Shown here one piece after another: positions 26,868-36,250 of a DNA stretch of 64,000 nt. Each line of letters opens with the position of its first letter. Within the stretch, counting starts at the first letter, position 1. The position numbers and the translations under genes are program-made. The stretch is taken from the NCBI GenBank assembly GCA_031280955.1, contig JAITGA010000016.1, positions 1-64,000 of the forward strand. The letters are read 5' to 3'. This DNA is from Lachnospiraceae bacterium. GTDB lineage: Bacteria > Bacillota > Clostridia > Lachnospirales > Lachnospiraceae. The notes beneath the pieces were generated by a model, which worked only from the letters and a program-made list of their open reading frames with translations, searched no databases and was not told the origin of the DNA.

Positions 26868-28307
26868 TTGTCAATGATATTACTTACAAAAGACTCCGGG
26901 GCTTTTATCGGACCGATTGCCAACATTCTCGGAATGTTGATGAATGCCATCTTTAGTTTTTGGGATCGGGTAGGGATACCCAATACCGGTTTGACGATAA
27001 TCACGTTTACGATAATCATCTATATATGTATGTTGCCACTTACTATCAAGCAACAGAAGTTTTCCAAGCTCTCCGCGAAAATGAACCCTGAACTTCAAGT
27101 AATAAGGGACAAATACAAAGGAAAAAAAGACCAAGCTTCTATGCAGGCGATGAATACAGAAACACGAGCGGTTTATTCTCGCTATGGTGTTTCACAGATG
27201 GGTTCTTGTGTCCAGCTGCTTATTCAAATGCCGATTCTGTTTGCCCTCTTTCGTGTCATAAACAATATGCCGGCTTATGTGTCCAAGATAAAAGAGGCTT
27301 TTTACCCGCTTATTGATATGCTGATAGCCAAAGAGGGGAGCAAGCTCTTTTTGCAGGAGAATGAGGCTTTTGATAGTGCCAGACGTTTGTTTGGGCGTAA
27401 TTTGCAAAGCGTTGATTTTATTGAAGGAACAGCAGATTCACCGATAGTGCAGAACACTTTTATTGACATAATATATCGCTCATCATCCAGCGGTCTGAAT
27501 GCAGTAGCCGAGCAATACTCTGATTTGACAGCGGAGGTGGCGAACACTATCGCTGCTTTGGAGCGGTACAACAATTTCTTCGGTATCAACATCGGCAATG
27601 CACCGTCAACGATGGTAGTACAGTCATGGAACGGCGGGAGTGATGTGGCATGGCTGGCACTTTTGGGTGCTTTTGCCATTCCGCTTCTATCAGCAGTTAC
27701 CCAGCGAATCAACATTAAACTAATGCCGCAGAACATGGCAGGACAAAATCCTGACCAACCCAATCAAATGGCTAACATGATGAAGTCGATGAATACGATG
27801 ATGCCGCTTATGTCGGCGTTCTTCTGCTTCACGCTGCCGGCGGGTATGGGTCTTTATTGGGTCATCGGCGCAGTCGTGAGAAGTATCCAGCAGGTGATAA
27901 TCAACCGTCACTTTGACAAGCTTGATTTGGAAGAGTTAATCAAGCAAAATCTGGAAAAGAACAAAAAGAAGATGGAAAAGAAAGGAATCGACCCTAATAA
28001 GTTGAGTACCAACGCCAACATCAATACCCGAAATGTAGGCGGAGTCAATAAGTGGCTTACGGAAAAAGCGAATCAAGTCAGCGAGATGGAAGCACAGTCG
28101 AAAGCAGCCAGAAGCGGTGGCGCAAGTGCTGATAGCAATGCTTTGATAGCGAAGTATGCTAAAACAGGTAGTACAGGTAACGAGACAACAGATGACGGAG
28201 CGGCAGCAAGCAGTAGTGTCACAAGTACTGCCAAAGCGGGGGGCATAGCTGCCAAAGCGAACATGGTAAGGGATTATAATGAGAGGAATCGCCGCGACAG
28301 CAAGTAA
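26868..28307 (+). CDS. yidC: Membrane protein insertase YidC/OxaA
   Basis: YidC inserts and folds membrane proteins. The 479-residue protein begins near TTG 26868 or ATG 26874. Transmembrane helices are visible at about 10-33, 38-60 (TGLTIITFTIIIYICMLPLTIKQQ), 110-135, 260-280 and 320-350. A cytoplasmic loop rich in Lys (KFSKLSAKMNPELQVIRDKYKGKKDQ, in part) follows helix 2. The C-terminal 100 residues are a long charged, Ala/Ser-rich tail not found in short forms. About 100 extra residues lie between the middle helices (160-255). No lipobox is obvious. Confidence 0.93.
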   Translation: MSMILLTKDSGAFIGPIANILGMLMNAIFSFWDRVGIPNTGLTIITFTIIIYICMLPLTIKQQKFSKLSAKMNPELQVIRDKYKGKKDQASMQAMNTETRAVYSRYGVSQMGSCVQLLIQMPILFALFRVINNMPAYVSKIKEAFYPLIDMLIAKEGSKLFLQENEAFDSARRLFGRNLQSVDFIEGTADSPIVQNTFIDIIYRSSSSGLNAVAEQYSDLTAEVANTIAALERYNNFFGINIGNAPSTMVVQSWNGGSDVAWLALLGAFAIPLLSAVTQRINIKLMPQNMAGQNPDQPNQMANMMKSMNTMMPLMSAFFCFTLPAGMGLYWVIGAVVRSIQQVIINRHFDKLDLEELIKQNLEKNKKKMEKKGIDPNKLSTNANINTRNVGGVNKWLTEKANQVSEMEAQSKAARSGGASADSNALIAKYAKTGSTGNETTDDGAAASSSVTSTAKAGGIAAKANMVRDYNERNRRDSK

Positions 28308-28349
28308 TGATGCAGCGAAGCGGCATATTTTGATGGAAAGGAAGCGAAT

Positions 28350-28976
28350 ATGGATTATATTGAAATCACGGCAAGAACAATGGATGATGCAATCACAAAG
28401 GCCTGTCAGGAACTGTCGATTACTAGTGACAAGCTGGATTATGTGATAGTGGAAGAAGGCTCAAACGGTTTTCTGGGATTGGGAACGAAAGAAGCAATTA
28501 TCAGAGCCAAAGTCAAGAACAGTATAGTGGATTGCGCAAAAATATTTTTGCGGGAAATATTCACGGCAATGAAAATGAATGTCACGGTAATAATCGACTA
28601 TGAAGAGGGTCGCCGTGACATGAATATTGATTTGATTGGCGAAGAGATGGGAGTTTTGATAGGCAAGCGCGGACAAACCCTTGATTCTTTGCAGTATCTG
28701 GTCTCATTGGTGGTCAACAAGGAGAGCAAGGAGTTTATCCGTATCAAGCTAGATACGGAAAACTATCGTGCCAGACGACAGGAAACATTGGAAAATCTCG
28801 CAGTAAACGTAGCTACCAAGGTCAAACGGTCAAGACATTCGGTAACACTTGAACCGATGAATCCATACGAAAGGCGGGTAATCCATTCAATTTTACAAAA
28901 TGATAAAATGGTAACTACATATAGTGAGGGTGATGAACCGTTCCGCCGCGTAGTTATAGCACTAAAGAGAAATTGA
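28350..28976 (+). CDS. jag: RNA-binding protein Jag/KhpB (SpoIIIJ-associated)
   Basis: A 208-residue protein with the three Jag parts: an N-terminal Jag-N domain (MDYIEITARTMDDAITKACQEL, ending GFLGLGTKEAIIRAKV), a KH domain (IGEEMGVLIGKRGQTLDSLQYLVSLVVN) with the GKRG loop, and a C-terminal R3H domain (MNPYERRVIHSILQNDKMVTTYSEGDEPFRRVVI). It binds RNA and in Gram-positives affects cell division and elongation. It lies between yidC and mnmE as usual. Confidence 0.94.
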   Translation: MDYIEITARTMDDAITKACQELSITSDKLDYVIVEEGSNGFLGLGTKEAIIRAKVKNSIVDCAKIFLREIFTAMKMNVTVIIDYEEGRRDMNIDLIGEEMGVLIGKRGQTLDSLQYLVSLVVNKESKEFIRIKLDTENYRARRQETLENLAVNVATKVKRSRHSVTLEPMNPYERRVIHSILQNDKMVTTYSEGDEPFRRVVIALKRN

Positions 28977-29023
28977 TTTTACTTCTCGTACAGGAATGAC
29001 GGTGCTTTAGTCGAGGGAGCTAT

Positions 29024-30448
29024 ATGAAAAGCGATACTATCTTTGCTCCGGCTACGGCAACAGGCAGTGCCGCCGGAATCGGGATTATTAGAATAAGCGG
29101 CGAGAGAGCGATATCGATCACCACCAACATCTTTCCCGCTCTTACGCAAATGAAAAGCCATACGATATGTTATGGCTTTTTGGTTGACGGCGAGGAAGTT
29201 TTGGATGAAGTGATGGTATCACTTATGAAAGCTCCACGCAGTTATACATGTGAAGATATCGTGGAAATCAATTGCCACGGCGGCATTAGAGTGATTAAAA
29301 GGATAATGTTGGCGTTGATCAAATACGGGGCGCGATTGGCTGAACCGGGTGAGTTCACCAAGCGGGCTTTTTTGAATGGAAGAATCGACTTGTCGCAAGC
29401 GACGGCGGTATGCGATATCATTACCGCAGAAAATGACATTGCTTTGCGTAGTGGCTTGAGGCAGTTGGCGGGGTCGGTACGGGAGACGATAAAAAGTATC
29501 CGTGCGGAAATCATGCATGAGGTTTCTTTCATTGAAGCGGTGCTTGATGACCCTGATGGATATCCTGATACAGCGGTAAGGGAAGTAGGGATAATTGCCA
29601 TCATTGACCAAGTGAGTCAATTGCTGCAAATGGCAAAGCAAGGCAAAATATTGAAAGACGGGATAAATACTGTCATCATCGGCAAGCCCAATGTCGGGAA
29701 ATCATCTTTGTTTAACCGCTTACTGAGTGAGGAAAGGGCTATCGTGACTGATATTGCGGGGACGACAAGAGATGCTTTGCATGAGATGGTGCTACTAGGT
29801 GAAGTAATGCTGAAAATCGTTGACACAGCAGGAATCCGTGATAGCGATGACCCGATTGAAGCCAAAGGAGTGGAGCGAACTATCGGACATATCGAGGCGG
29901 CGGATTTGGTCATTTTCATGCTTGATTCGTCGCTTCCCATTGATGATGATGACCGTCGGATCGCGGCATTGCTTGCTGACAAGCGTGTGATAATTATGAT
30001 GAATAAGAGTGATTTGCGGGGGGATGGATTGCTTCGTTATGCTCGCAATGACGAGAGTGGAATTGTGGATAAAACTTTTCCTCATGTGGATGAAATCGGG
30101 AAGCTCCTTGTGGAAAACAATGTGGATAAACAGGCAATAATTCATGCTTCGATGAAGAATGGCGAGGGAATAAAAGAACTGGAAGAGATGATAACCAAGA
30201 TGTTCATAAATAGCGATATAAATGAACAGGAAGCGGTATATATAACCAATGTCCGCCATATCGAGGCGATGGATGCCGCTCATGCCAGCATGGAAAATGT
30301 TCGCCGTGGTTTGTCTGAGCGAGTCCCGGAAGACTTACTGACTATCGACATGATGGATGCTTATACGAGTCTGGGAAAAATCATTGGCGAGGCAGTTGAA
30401 GATGACTTAATAGAAGAGATATTTGCGAATTTTTGTTTGGGGAAGTAG
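29024..30448 (+). CDS. mnmE: tRNA modification GTPase MnmE
   Basis: MnmE with MnmG modifies the wobble uridine of several tRNAs. The 474-residue protein has the N-terminal folate-binding domain (DTIFAPATA, APRSYTCEDIVEINCHGG, EPGEFTKRAFLNGRIDLSQA). The GTPase domain follows, with G1 GKPNVGKSS, G3 DTAGIRDS and G4 NKSD. The C-terminus is FCLGK with the catalytic Cys. Between G4 and G5 there is an extra segment, LRGDGLLRYARNDESG, whose DNA is a palindromic repeat. mnmG follows 11 bases after its stop. Confidence 0.95.
   Translation: MKSDTIFAPATATGSAAGIGIIRISGERAISITTNIFPALTQMKSHTICYGFLVDGEEVLDEVMVSLMKAPRSYTCEDIVEINCHGGIRVIKRIMLALIKYGARLAEPGEFTKRAFLNGRIDLSQATAVCDIITAENDIALRSGLRQLAGSVRETIKSIRAEIMHEVSFIEAVLDDPDGYPDTAVREVGIIAIIDQVSQLLQMAKQGKILKDGINTVIIGKPNVGKSSLFNRLLSEERAIVTDIAGTTRDALHEMVLLGEVMLKIVDTAGIRDSDDPIEAKGVERTIGHIEAADLVIFMLDSSLPIDDDDRRIAALLADKRVIIMMNKSDLRGDGLLRYARNDESGIVDKTFPHVDEIGKLLVENNVDKQAIIHASMKNGEGIKELEEMITKMFINSDINEQEAVYITNVRHIEAMDAAHASMENVRRGLSERVPEDLLTIDMMDAYTSLGKIIGEAVEDDLIEEIFANFCLGK
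30026..30055 (+). repeat. Palindromic repeat inserted in-frame within mnmE
   Basis: GGATTGCTTCGTTATGCTCG followed by CAATGACGAG can fold as ATTGC/GCAAT around the centre and shares ATTGC...GCAATGAC with the 7300-7494 repeats. In the protein it reads GLLRYARND, a translation often produced by such interspersed elements. It lies in a surface loop position between G4 and G5 of the GTPase. Confidence 0.65.
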
Positions 30449-30459
30449 GGAGAGAGCTG

Positions 30460-32337
30460 ATGACGATAAAGACCGGTGTATCTATCATCGGCGGCGGTCA
30501 TGCCGGATGTGAAGCAGCTTTGGCAGTGGCACGGTTGGGGATAGAAGCGGTGATGTTCACGATTAGCAAGGATAGCATTGCGATGATGCCATGTAATCCC
30601 AATATCGGCGGTACATCAAAAGGACACCTCGTTCGGGAAATAGATGCCCTCGGCGGAGAAATGGGCAAGGTGATCGACCATGCCTTTATACAATCACGGA
30701 TGCTCAATCGTTCCAAAGGGCCGGCAGTTCATTCGCTTCGCGCCCAAGCTGACAAAGCAGTTTATAGCCAAAAAATGCGTGATACTTTGTCCAGTCAAAG
30801 CAATCTGACGATAGTAGAAGATGAGGTAATAGATATCATCTATGAAAACGGTCAGATATCCGGGGTCAAGACAAAGAACGGCAATACTTATGAATGTCGG
30901 GCAATCATCCTTTGCACGGGAACATATCTGAACGCCCGCTGTTTATGCGGGGAAACGATAAAGGAGAGCGGCCCCAATGGGATGGAAGCTGCCACGATGC
31001 TGACAGCGGCGATGACAGGTCTGGGGATAAAGATGCGCCGCTTCAAGACCGGTACTTCGGCACGACTCAAAAGAGAAAGCCTCGACTTCTCGCAGATGAT
31101 AGAGCAACCGGGGGACGAGGTGATAGTGCCGTTTTCGTTTGCCACTTCTTCGGAAACAGTGCAAAGAGAGCAAGTTCTTTGTTATCTCACTTATACCAAT
31201 GAAGAAACTCACAAAATACTGCGTGACAATCTCAGTCGTTCGCCTATGTACAGCGGTCTCATCAAGGGTACAGGCACACGATATTGTCCGGCGATAGAGG
31301 ATAAAGTCGTGAAGTTCAAAGACCGTACCCGCCATCAGGTTTTCATAGAACCGGAGGGACTAGATAGCGAGGTGATGTATGTCAGTGGGATGTCAACATC
31401 AATGCCGGAGGACGTACAGGAGGCGATGTACAAAACAGTAGCGGGGATGGAAAAGTGTGAAATTGCCGATTATGGATATGCGATAGAGTACAATACGATC
31501 GATTCTTCACAGCTATCAGCAACACTTTCGTTTCGAGGGATAGCAGGTCTCTTTAGTGCCGGGCAGATAAATGGCAGCAGCGGCTATGAGGAGGCAGCAG
31601 CCCAAGGCTTGATTGCCGGAATCAATGCCGTCAAATTCTTGCGTGGTGAACCTGAGTTTACCCTCGATCGGGCAGAGGCGTATATCGGAGTATTGATTGA
31701 TGACTTGATTACCAAGGAGAACGCCGAGCCTTATCGGATGATGACCTCTCGTGCCGAATATAGATTATTCCTAAGACAAGATAATGCTGATTTGCGCCTC
31801 ATTCCCAGAGGATACGAAGCCGGCTTACGGTCAGCGGCGGATATGGAGCGACTCCGGCAAAAAGAGGAGCAGATAGAGGAAGAAATAGCAAGACTCAAAA
31901 AGACTCGTATCGGGGTAACAGACAAAGTAAATGACTTTCTCATCGGTCATCAAAGCACAGCGCTAAAGAATGCAGCTACATTGGCGGAACTAATAGCTCG
32001 TCCGGAGCTAAATTATGTGGTGTTGGTTTCACTTGATACTGCCAGACCGCTTTTGTCTGATGATATAACAGAGCAAGTCGAAATCAATATCAAGTATTCC
32101 GGTTATCTGGAGCGTCAGCTCCGTCAGATAGAGCAGTTCAAGAGAAATGAGAGCCGCAAAATCCCGGCAGATTTTGATTATGATGCCGTTCTAAGCTTAC
32201 GCCATGAAGCCAGACAAAAGCTGAAAACACATGAGCCGCAATCACTAGGACAAGCAGCAAGGATAGCGGGTGTCTCCCCGGCTGACATCGCCGTGCTGAT
32301 GGTGAGCCTAAATGCAGAAAAGAGAAGAACGCTTTAG
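30460..32337 (+). CDS. mnmG: tRNA uridine 5-carboxymethylaminomethyl modification enzyme MnmG
   Basis: The FAD partner of MnmE. The start is taken at ATG 30460, after GGGAGAGAG, giving 625 residues. The FAD-binding motif is IIGGGHAGCEAALAVARLG. Also seen are MPCNPNIGGTSKGHLVREIDALGG with its conserved Cys, LCTGTYLNA, FKTGTSARL, YCPAIEDKVVKF, and TSRAEYRLFLRQDNADLRL. The C-terminal helical domain binding MnmE and tRNA is complete. In many Bacillota rsmG follows; here a terminator and lipoprotein genes do. Confidence 0.96.
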   Translation: MTIKTGVSIIGGGHAGCEAALAVARLGIEAVMFTISKDSIAMMPCNPNIGGTSKGHLVREIDALGGEMGKVIDHAFIQSRMLNRSKGPAVHSLRAQADKAVYSQKMRDTLSSQSNLTIVEDEVIDIIYENGQISGVKTKNGNTYECRAIILCTGTYLNARCLCGETIKESGPNGMEAATMLTAAMTGLGIKMRRFKTGTSARLKRESLDFSQMIEQPGDEVIVPFSFATSSETVQREQVLCYLTYTNEETHKILRDNLSRSPMYSGLIKGTGTRYCPAIEDKVVKFKDRTRHQVFIEPEGLDSEVMYVSGMSTSMPEDVQEAMYKTVAGMEKCEIADYGYAIEYNTIDSSQLSATLSFRGIAGLFSAGQINGSSGYEEAAAQGLIAGINAVKFLRGEPEFTLDRAEAYIGVLIDDLITKENAEPYRMMTSRAEYRLFLRQDNADLRLIPRGYEAGLRSAADMERLRQKEEQIEEEIARLKKTRIGVTDKVNDFLIGHQSTALKNAATLAELIARPELNYVVLVSLDTARPLLSDDITEQVEINIKYSGYLERQLRQIEQFKRNESRKIPADFDYDAVLSLRHEARQKLKTHEPQSLGQAARIAGVSPADIAVLMVSLNAEKRRTL

Positions 32338-32340
32338 TCA

Positions 32341-32440
32341 GCTGTCTAAAAGGAAGCACGCTTCAGCGTTAGCCTCCAAAAGGAAGCACGTTCTAACGTT
32401 GGCTTCCAAAAGGAAACCCGCTTTTTAGCGGGCTTCCTTT
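32341..32440. repeat. Three short foldbacks after mnmG, the last a bidirectional terminator
   Basis: AAAAGGAAGCACG (with variant AAAAGGAAACCCG) starts three consecutive imperfect palindromes of about 30 bases. The third, AGGAAACCCGCT (32411-32422) with AGCGGGCTTCCT (32427-32438), is the strongest and is flanked by A and T runs. It lies between converging mnmG and the lipoprotein gene and overlaps the last codons of the latter. Confidence 0.75.
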
Positions 32441-34710
32441 ACATATATCCCCACCCTATTGGCAACGATGTCAGCGACTTCGGTAATAGTCTTTTGACCG
32501 CTGAAGTAGGTATCAGCTTCCTCTTTGATAATAGCATCGATCTGTAAATCATAGACGCGGATTTTGTTGGCAGTATCCAGTATTTGCCGCATTTCTTTTA
32601 TCTCTTCATCCGTAGCTCCCCGCAAATCAATCGTCGGACCACCAGCACCACCTACTGAGCCCATCGCAATTCTGTCATGTTCTATCTTTCGGTCAAGGCT
32701 GTCTTTTTTGACCGGCAGATACCCCATCTCCTCGCTTGACTGAAAGCTGTCAGAGAGCAGATACTGGATAAAACGCCATGCTGTACCGCCATGTTCGGTA
32801 TCCTTTTTGATTGCGAGAGCATTAGAAGAACGAATAATAAAGCCGCTTCCCTTTTCTGAGGGATAGCCAATATGAGTAATTGGTTCGCCAAAAATAGTGA
32901 GAGCTCTTTGTGTGCTTACTACAGATACACCACCATGTAATAGTTTCAAATCATCGTCTGCGACCCGCTCTTCCCAATCAGCAAGAATAGAATTTACATC
33001 AATTCTGTCCGCATCGTGGAAGCGGTTGGCAAACTCCAGTATTTGGATAAACAGATCACGGTTGAAAGCCCCGTCTTCAGTCGCCCAATCAACAATATGC
33101 TCTCCATTTGCCTCCAGACAGATGAATAGAGCTTCAGCTTTGGTCGGTCGGTTAATAAGATTGCTACCGGGGAAACGATCGGCAAAGGCAACCATCTCAC
33201 TAAGATTCCATTCAGTTCGTCCGTTTAATTCGGCAGTCGTCCCTCTCATACCTGTCAAGGAAAAGGAAACAGGGATTGCTGATAGTTTGCCATCCTCGAT
33301 ATATGCACGGATGATGTTCTCTTGATAATCATCCCAATCAAAGCCGGGGTCATTTTCCAGATATGGCAGAAGATCGAGAAACAATCCTTTTTGTGAATAG
33401 AGCCCATACGAGAGTTCTAGCGGTACTAAAAGGATATCAGGACAATTACCACGCAGTATATCCGTATTCAGTTGAAACAACCCTGTATCTTCAAAGCCGT
33501 AATCTATAATTTCTATTTTGCTGTCAGGATTGGCTTGGTTAAACGCGATTATTGCCATTTGTATGGCACGGTCAGATCCAAAGTTTCTGCCAAAAGTGCC
33601 TAAGGTAATATCACCTTCCCCGGAGGGCAATCCGGCATGGGATATAACAGTTTGTTCGCCGCTATCTGCGATAATATCTTCCTCCGTTTGCGGACGAATC
33701 AGCCAAAAGTCAAGAGTAGCGGCGGTGAAATAGTCGCTTCGCGCAGACAAAATGACATGCCCGTCAGTTGAAGGGAACACGGTATTGTTATGTGTGACAA
33801 AAAGACCCGTATCAAACCAGTTGAAGAGTTCAGTCATGGATTTGGTGTGTAGATTATAATCATATCCCATCGTTCCATCAGCGAGGAATATCGAATCACG
33901 AGAGCCGATGATGCTACTGCCGCCGCCGAGGAAAGTAGTGTGAAATGGCACAATATGAGAGTCAACCAAAGAACCGGCTTCTTCATCAATGGCAGCAACG
34001 GTAAGTGATGTTTCGTGAAACCATGCGGCATATATGACCCCGGTGCTGTCTTTAAAGAGGCGAGTAATTATCCCCCCGCAGGTAATTTGCGAAGCCAAGC
34101 TTACCGTAGAAAAGTCTTCACCAGCATCAAAGATGTAGACATCATAGCCAATACTGACATATGTCTTACCGCTGTCAGATATTTCAAACCCGGTTACATG
34201 CTGCCAACCGTCAGCTTGAAAGTGTTCACCGAGTCTTGCTTCATGGGGAACGAGTGTATTTGCGCTTCTAACTACTCGCATCCAGATAGTATCCAAATAT
34301 ACGCTTGCGGTTTCATCTCGATATAGATAGGTCAAGATATTTATTGAACCATCGTCACCGATAGTCATGTACATGACTTTCTGTTCCGGGCTAATGGCAA
34401 ATGGAGTGATATGTGGGATGTCAGGTTCTAAGAGATTGATTTCAACGATGACAGCCTGTTCTTCTTCGTAGCTTATATAGAAGATACTGTTTTCATGAAC
34501 AGTCTCAGCATAAAGCAACTCATGGTGAGCCGGAATCCGCCGGGATACATACCCCTCAGGGATATTGGCGTAGGCAGATAGGTTGTTTGGTGATTCACCG
34601 TTCGTGATATCAGGCAAGCCAACGGTATCTTCCCCGCTGTCACAGCTACTGCATCCGAGCGGGAGCAGGGCAATGATGGCGATGGTTAGTATGAGTAGTT
34701 TTCTTTTCAT
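32425..34710 (-). CDS. Lipoprotein: propeller-like N-terminal half fused to ABC-type solute-binding domain
   Basis: A 761-residue secreted lipoprotein; the lipobox LPLGC puts the lipid-carrying Cys at 20. Residues about 60-360 contain recurring short blades of the kind seen in beta-propellers (YVSIGYDVYIFDAGEDF, GVIYAAWFH, SIFLADGTMGYDYN). From about 365 (GDITLGTFGRNFGSD) to the end it is a family 1 extracellular solute-binding protein, with AIIAFNQANPDSKIEI, the NCPDILLVP segment and the tail YFSGQKTITEVADIVANRV. No ABC permease is adjacent. It lies downstream of the RCC1 gene on the same strand and is paralogous to four others in the window. Its ligand is unknown. Confidence 0.85.
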   Translation of the reverse strand: MKRKLLILTIAIIALLPLGCSSCDSGEDTVGLPDITNGESPNNLSAYANIPEGYVSRRIPAHHELLYAETVHENSIFYISYEEEQAVIVEINLLEPDIPHITPFAISPEQKVMYMTIGDDGSINILTYLYRDETASVYLDTIWMRVVRSANTLVPHEARLGEHFQADGWQHVTGFEISDSGKTYVSIGYDVYIFDAGEDFSTVSLASQITCGGIITRLFKDSTGVIYAAWFHETSLTVAAIDEEAGSLVDSHIVPFHTTFLGGGSSIIGSRDSIFLADGTMGYDYNLHTKSMTELFNWFDTGLFVTHNNTVFPSTDGHVILSARSDYFTAATLDFWLIRPQTEEDIIADSGEQTVISHAGLPSGEGDITLGTFGRNFGSDRAIQMAIIAFNQANPDSKIEIIDYGFEDTGLFQLNTDILRGNCPDILLVPLELSYGLYSQKGLFLDLLPYLENDPGFDWDDYQENIIRAYIEDGKLSAIPVSFSLTGMRGTTAELNGRTEWNLSEMVAFADRFPGSNLINRPTKAEALFICLEANGEHIVDWATEDGAFNRDLFIQILEFANRFHDADRIDVNSILADWEERVADDDLKLLHGGVSVVSTQRALTIFGEPITHIGYPSEKGSGFIIRSSNALAIKKDTEHGGTAWRFIQYLLSDSFQSSEEMGYLPVKKDSLDRKIEHDRIAMGSVGGAGGPTIDLRGATDEEIKEMRQILDTANKIRVYDLQIDAIIKEEADTYFSGQKTITEVADIVANRVGIYVKEAR

Positions 34711-34765
34711 GTGAACACTCCTTGCTTTAATTACCTCATGTTCTGCTTAAAAATTTACGCTATCC

Positions 34766-35941
34766 TCAACGCCCTATATCTGTCCAATGATCAACAAAAT
34801 AAAATACTTCCGTACTTTCACCTATCGCTATGACTGTACCGTCACTCCGCAAACCAACCGTGATATCTTCTCCGGCAGCAAAGGCAACGATATCATGCCA
34901 ATCATCAACTTCGCAATGCTCATACTCACCATTTCCAAATGCAACGACTCTGCCATCTCTTTGTAACGCTACCACATGACTCATGTAAGCATTTTTTCCT
35001 GCTGCAACAGCTACAATGTCACGCCATGTCGAGATGATGGGATGCCCATCTTCTACAAAGAGCGGACCTGCTACCACTACTGTCCCATCTTTTCGCAACC
35101 CTAGCGTTTGGCTTCCTCCGGCAGAAATAGCGATGATATCACGCCACATTTCTACATTACACTGACCATATTCATTCTCACCTGTTGCAATAACCGTACC
35201 ATCTGCTCGTAAGCCAACGGTATGCCAATGACCGGCAGCGATAGCCACGATATCATCCCATTCTTCCACATCGCATTGCCCGAATCTATTAGACCCGTTT
35301 GCGATAATTTTACCATCTGCCCGCAAGCCGATTACAAAACCAGCACCTACTGTAACTGTGACTATATCATGCCACTCGGCAATATCATATTCCTCATTTA
35401 CTCCATAGGATGAAGCAATTACCGTACCATCTGCCCGCAAACCTACCTCCGGACTTTCAGAACCTGCAGCTATGGCAACGATATCATACCAATCTACAAA
35501 TGCAACATTCATTTCCTCCATAAAACTAAGTTCACTTGCAACAACCGTACCATCTTTGCGCCGGGCGATGACTTGATATCTGCTGACTGTAATCGTGGAC
35601 TGCAAATCAAGGTTGATGTGAGCGAGTCGTTCTGCCAGTTCATCTTCACATATGTCCAAAAGAACGTAGGCGGATGAATCATCTTCCTTGTCATCAGGTG
35701 GTTCATTCGGAATATCAAGAGGTGGTTCAACGACGACATCAACAGGAGGTAGTTCTCCTACTCCATCCTCATTGCTTTGCTCCTCGCTATTATTTAGTGG
35801 CTCTGTCAGAGATATGTCATTCCCCTGTTCGTTGTTCGACCAGAGGTTGTGGTATAGTAGTGCTGTAGTTGCTATCAGAACCACAGCTACGATGGCAGCA
35901 ATTATTATAGGTTTTTGTTTTAGTCTGTTCGGCAGTTTCAT
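34766..35941 (-). CDS. Membrane-anchored RCC1-repeat beta-propeller protein
   Basis: A 391-residue protein: short basic N-terminus, one transmembrane helix (PIIIAAIVAVVLIATTALLY), an acidic Pro-rich linker (about 35-95), then about seven RCC1-type repeats. The recurring unit is W.DIVAIAAG....VGLRADGTVIA.G.N..GQC.VE, and the protein ends WTDIGR. RCC1 propellers in bacteria are usually extracellular binding modules, and the topology here places the propeller outside. It is first in a two-gene unit with the lipoprotein. Its N-terminal coding DNA is nearly duplicated, inverted, at 38696. The binding partner is unknown. Confidence 0.88.
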   Translation of the reverse strand: MKLPNRLKQKPIIIAAIVAVVLIATTALLYHNLWSNNEQGNDISLTEPLNNSEEQSNEDGVGELPPVDVVVEPPLDIPNEPPDDKEDDSSAYVLLDICEDELAERLAHINLDLQSTITVSRYQVIARRKDGTVVASELSFMEEMNVAFVDWYDIVAIAAGSESPEVGLRADGTVIASSYGVNEEYDIAEWHDIVTVTVGAGFVIGLRADGKIIANGSNRFGQCDVEEWDDIVAIAAGHWHTVGLRADGTVIATGENEYGQCNVEMWRDIIAISAGGSQTLGLRKDGTVVVAGPLFVEDGHPIISTWRDIVAVAAGKNAYMSHVVALQRDGRVVAFGNGEYEHCEVDDWHDIVAFAAGEDITVGLRSDGTVIAIGESTEVFYFVDHWTDIGR

Positions 35942-36250
35942 TTAGTTTTCTCCTCGTATCTGCATATTATACTGCTACATTTAAATTGACAACCTATGAG
36001 CAAATAGTATGTTTTTATACCAAAAAGCTATTCCTTAATTATAACAGAAGAAATTCATTTATGCGGATGCATCGAGTGAAACATACAATATGAGATAATG
36101 AACTAAACAAAAACTTTTGATTAGAATGCGTAATGTGTATTTCATGATGGGAAAACCTATAGTTCATGATGAGTTGACGCAAGAAGAGATTTTTTGTCAA
36201 TTTTTGTGGTAAAATAATTTAGTTGTTAAATAATGTGAGGAGAAAACCAA
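35942..36250. promoter_or_regulatory. Divergent spacer between the two lipoprotein/RCC1 units
   Basis: On the minus strand TTGTCA and TATAAT (35965-35990) may drive the leftward RCC1 gene, though the spacer is only 15. On the right side, TTCATGATG occurs at 36141 and 36163 (22 bases apart); the second copy in context TATAGTTCAT resembles a LytTR half-site. TAAAAT at 36210 could be a -10. All are tentative. Confidence 0.35.
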
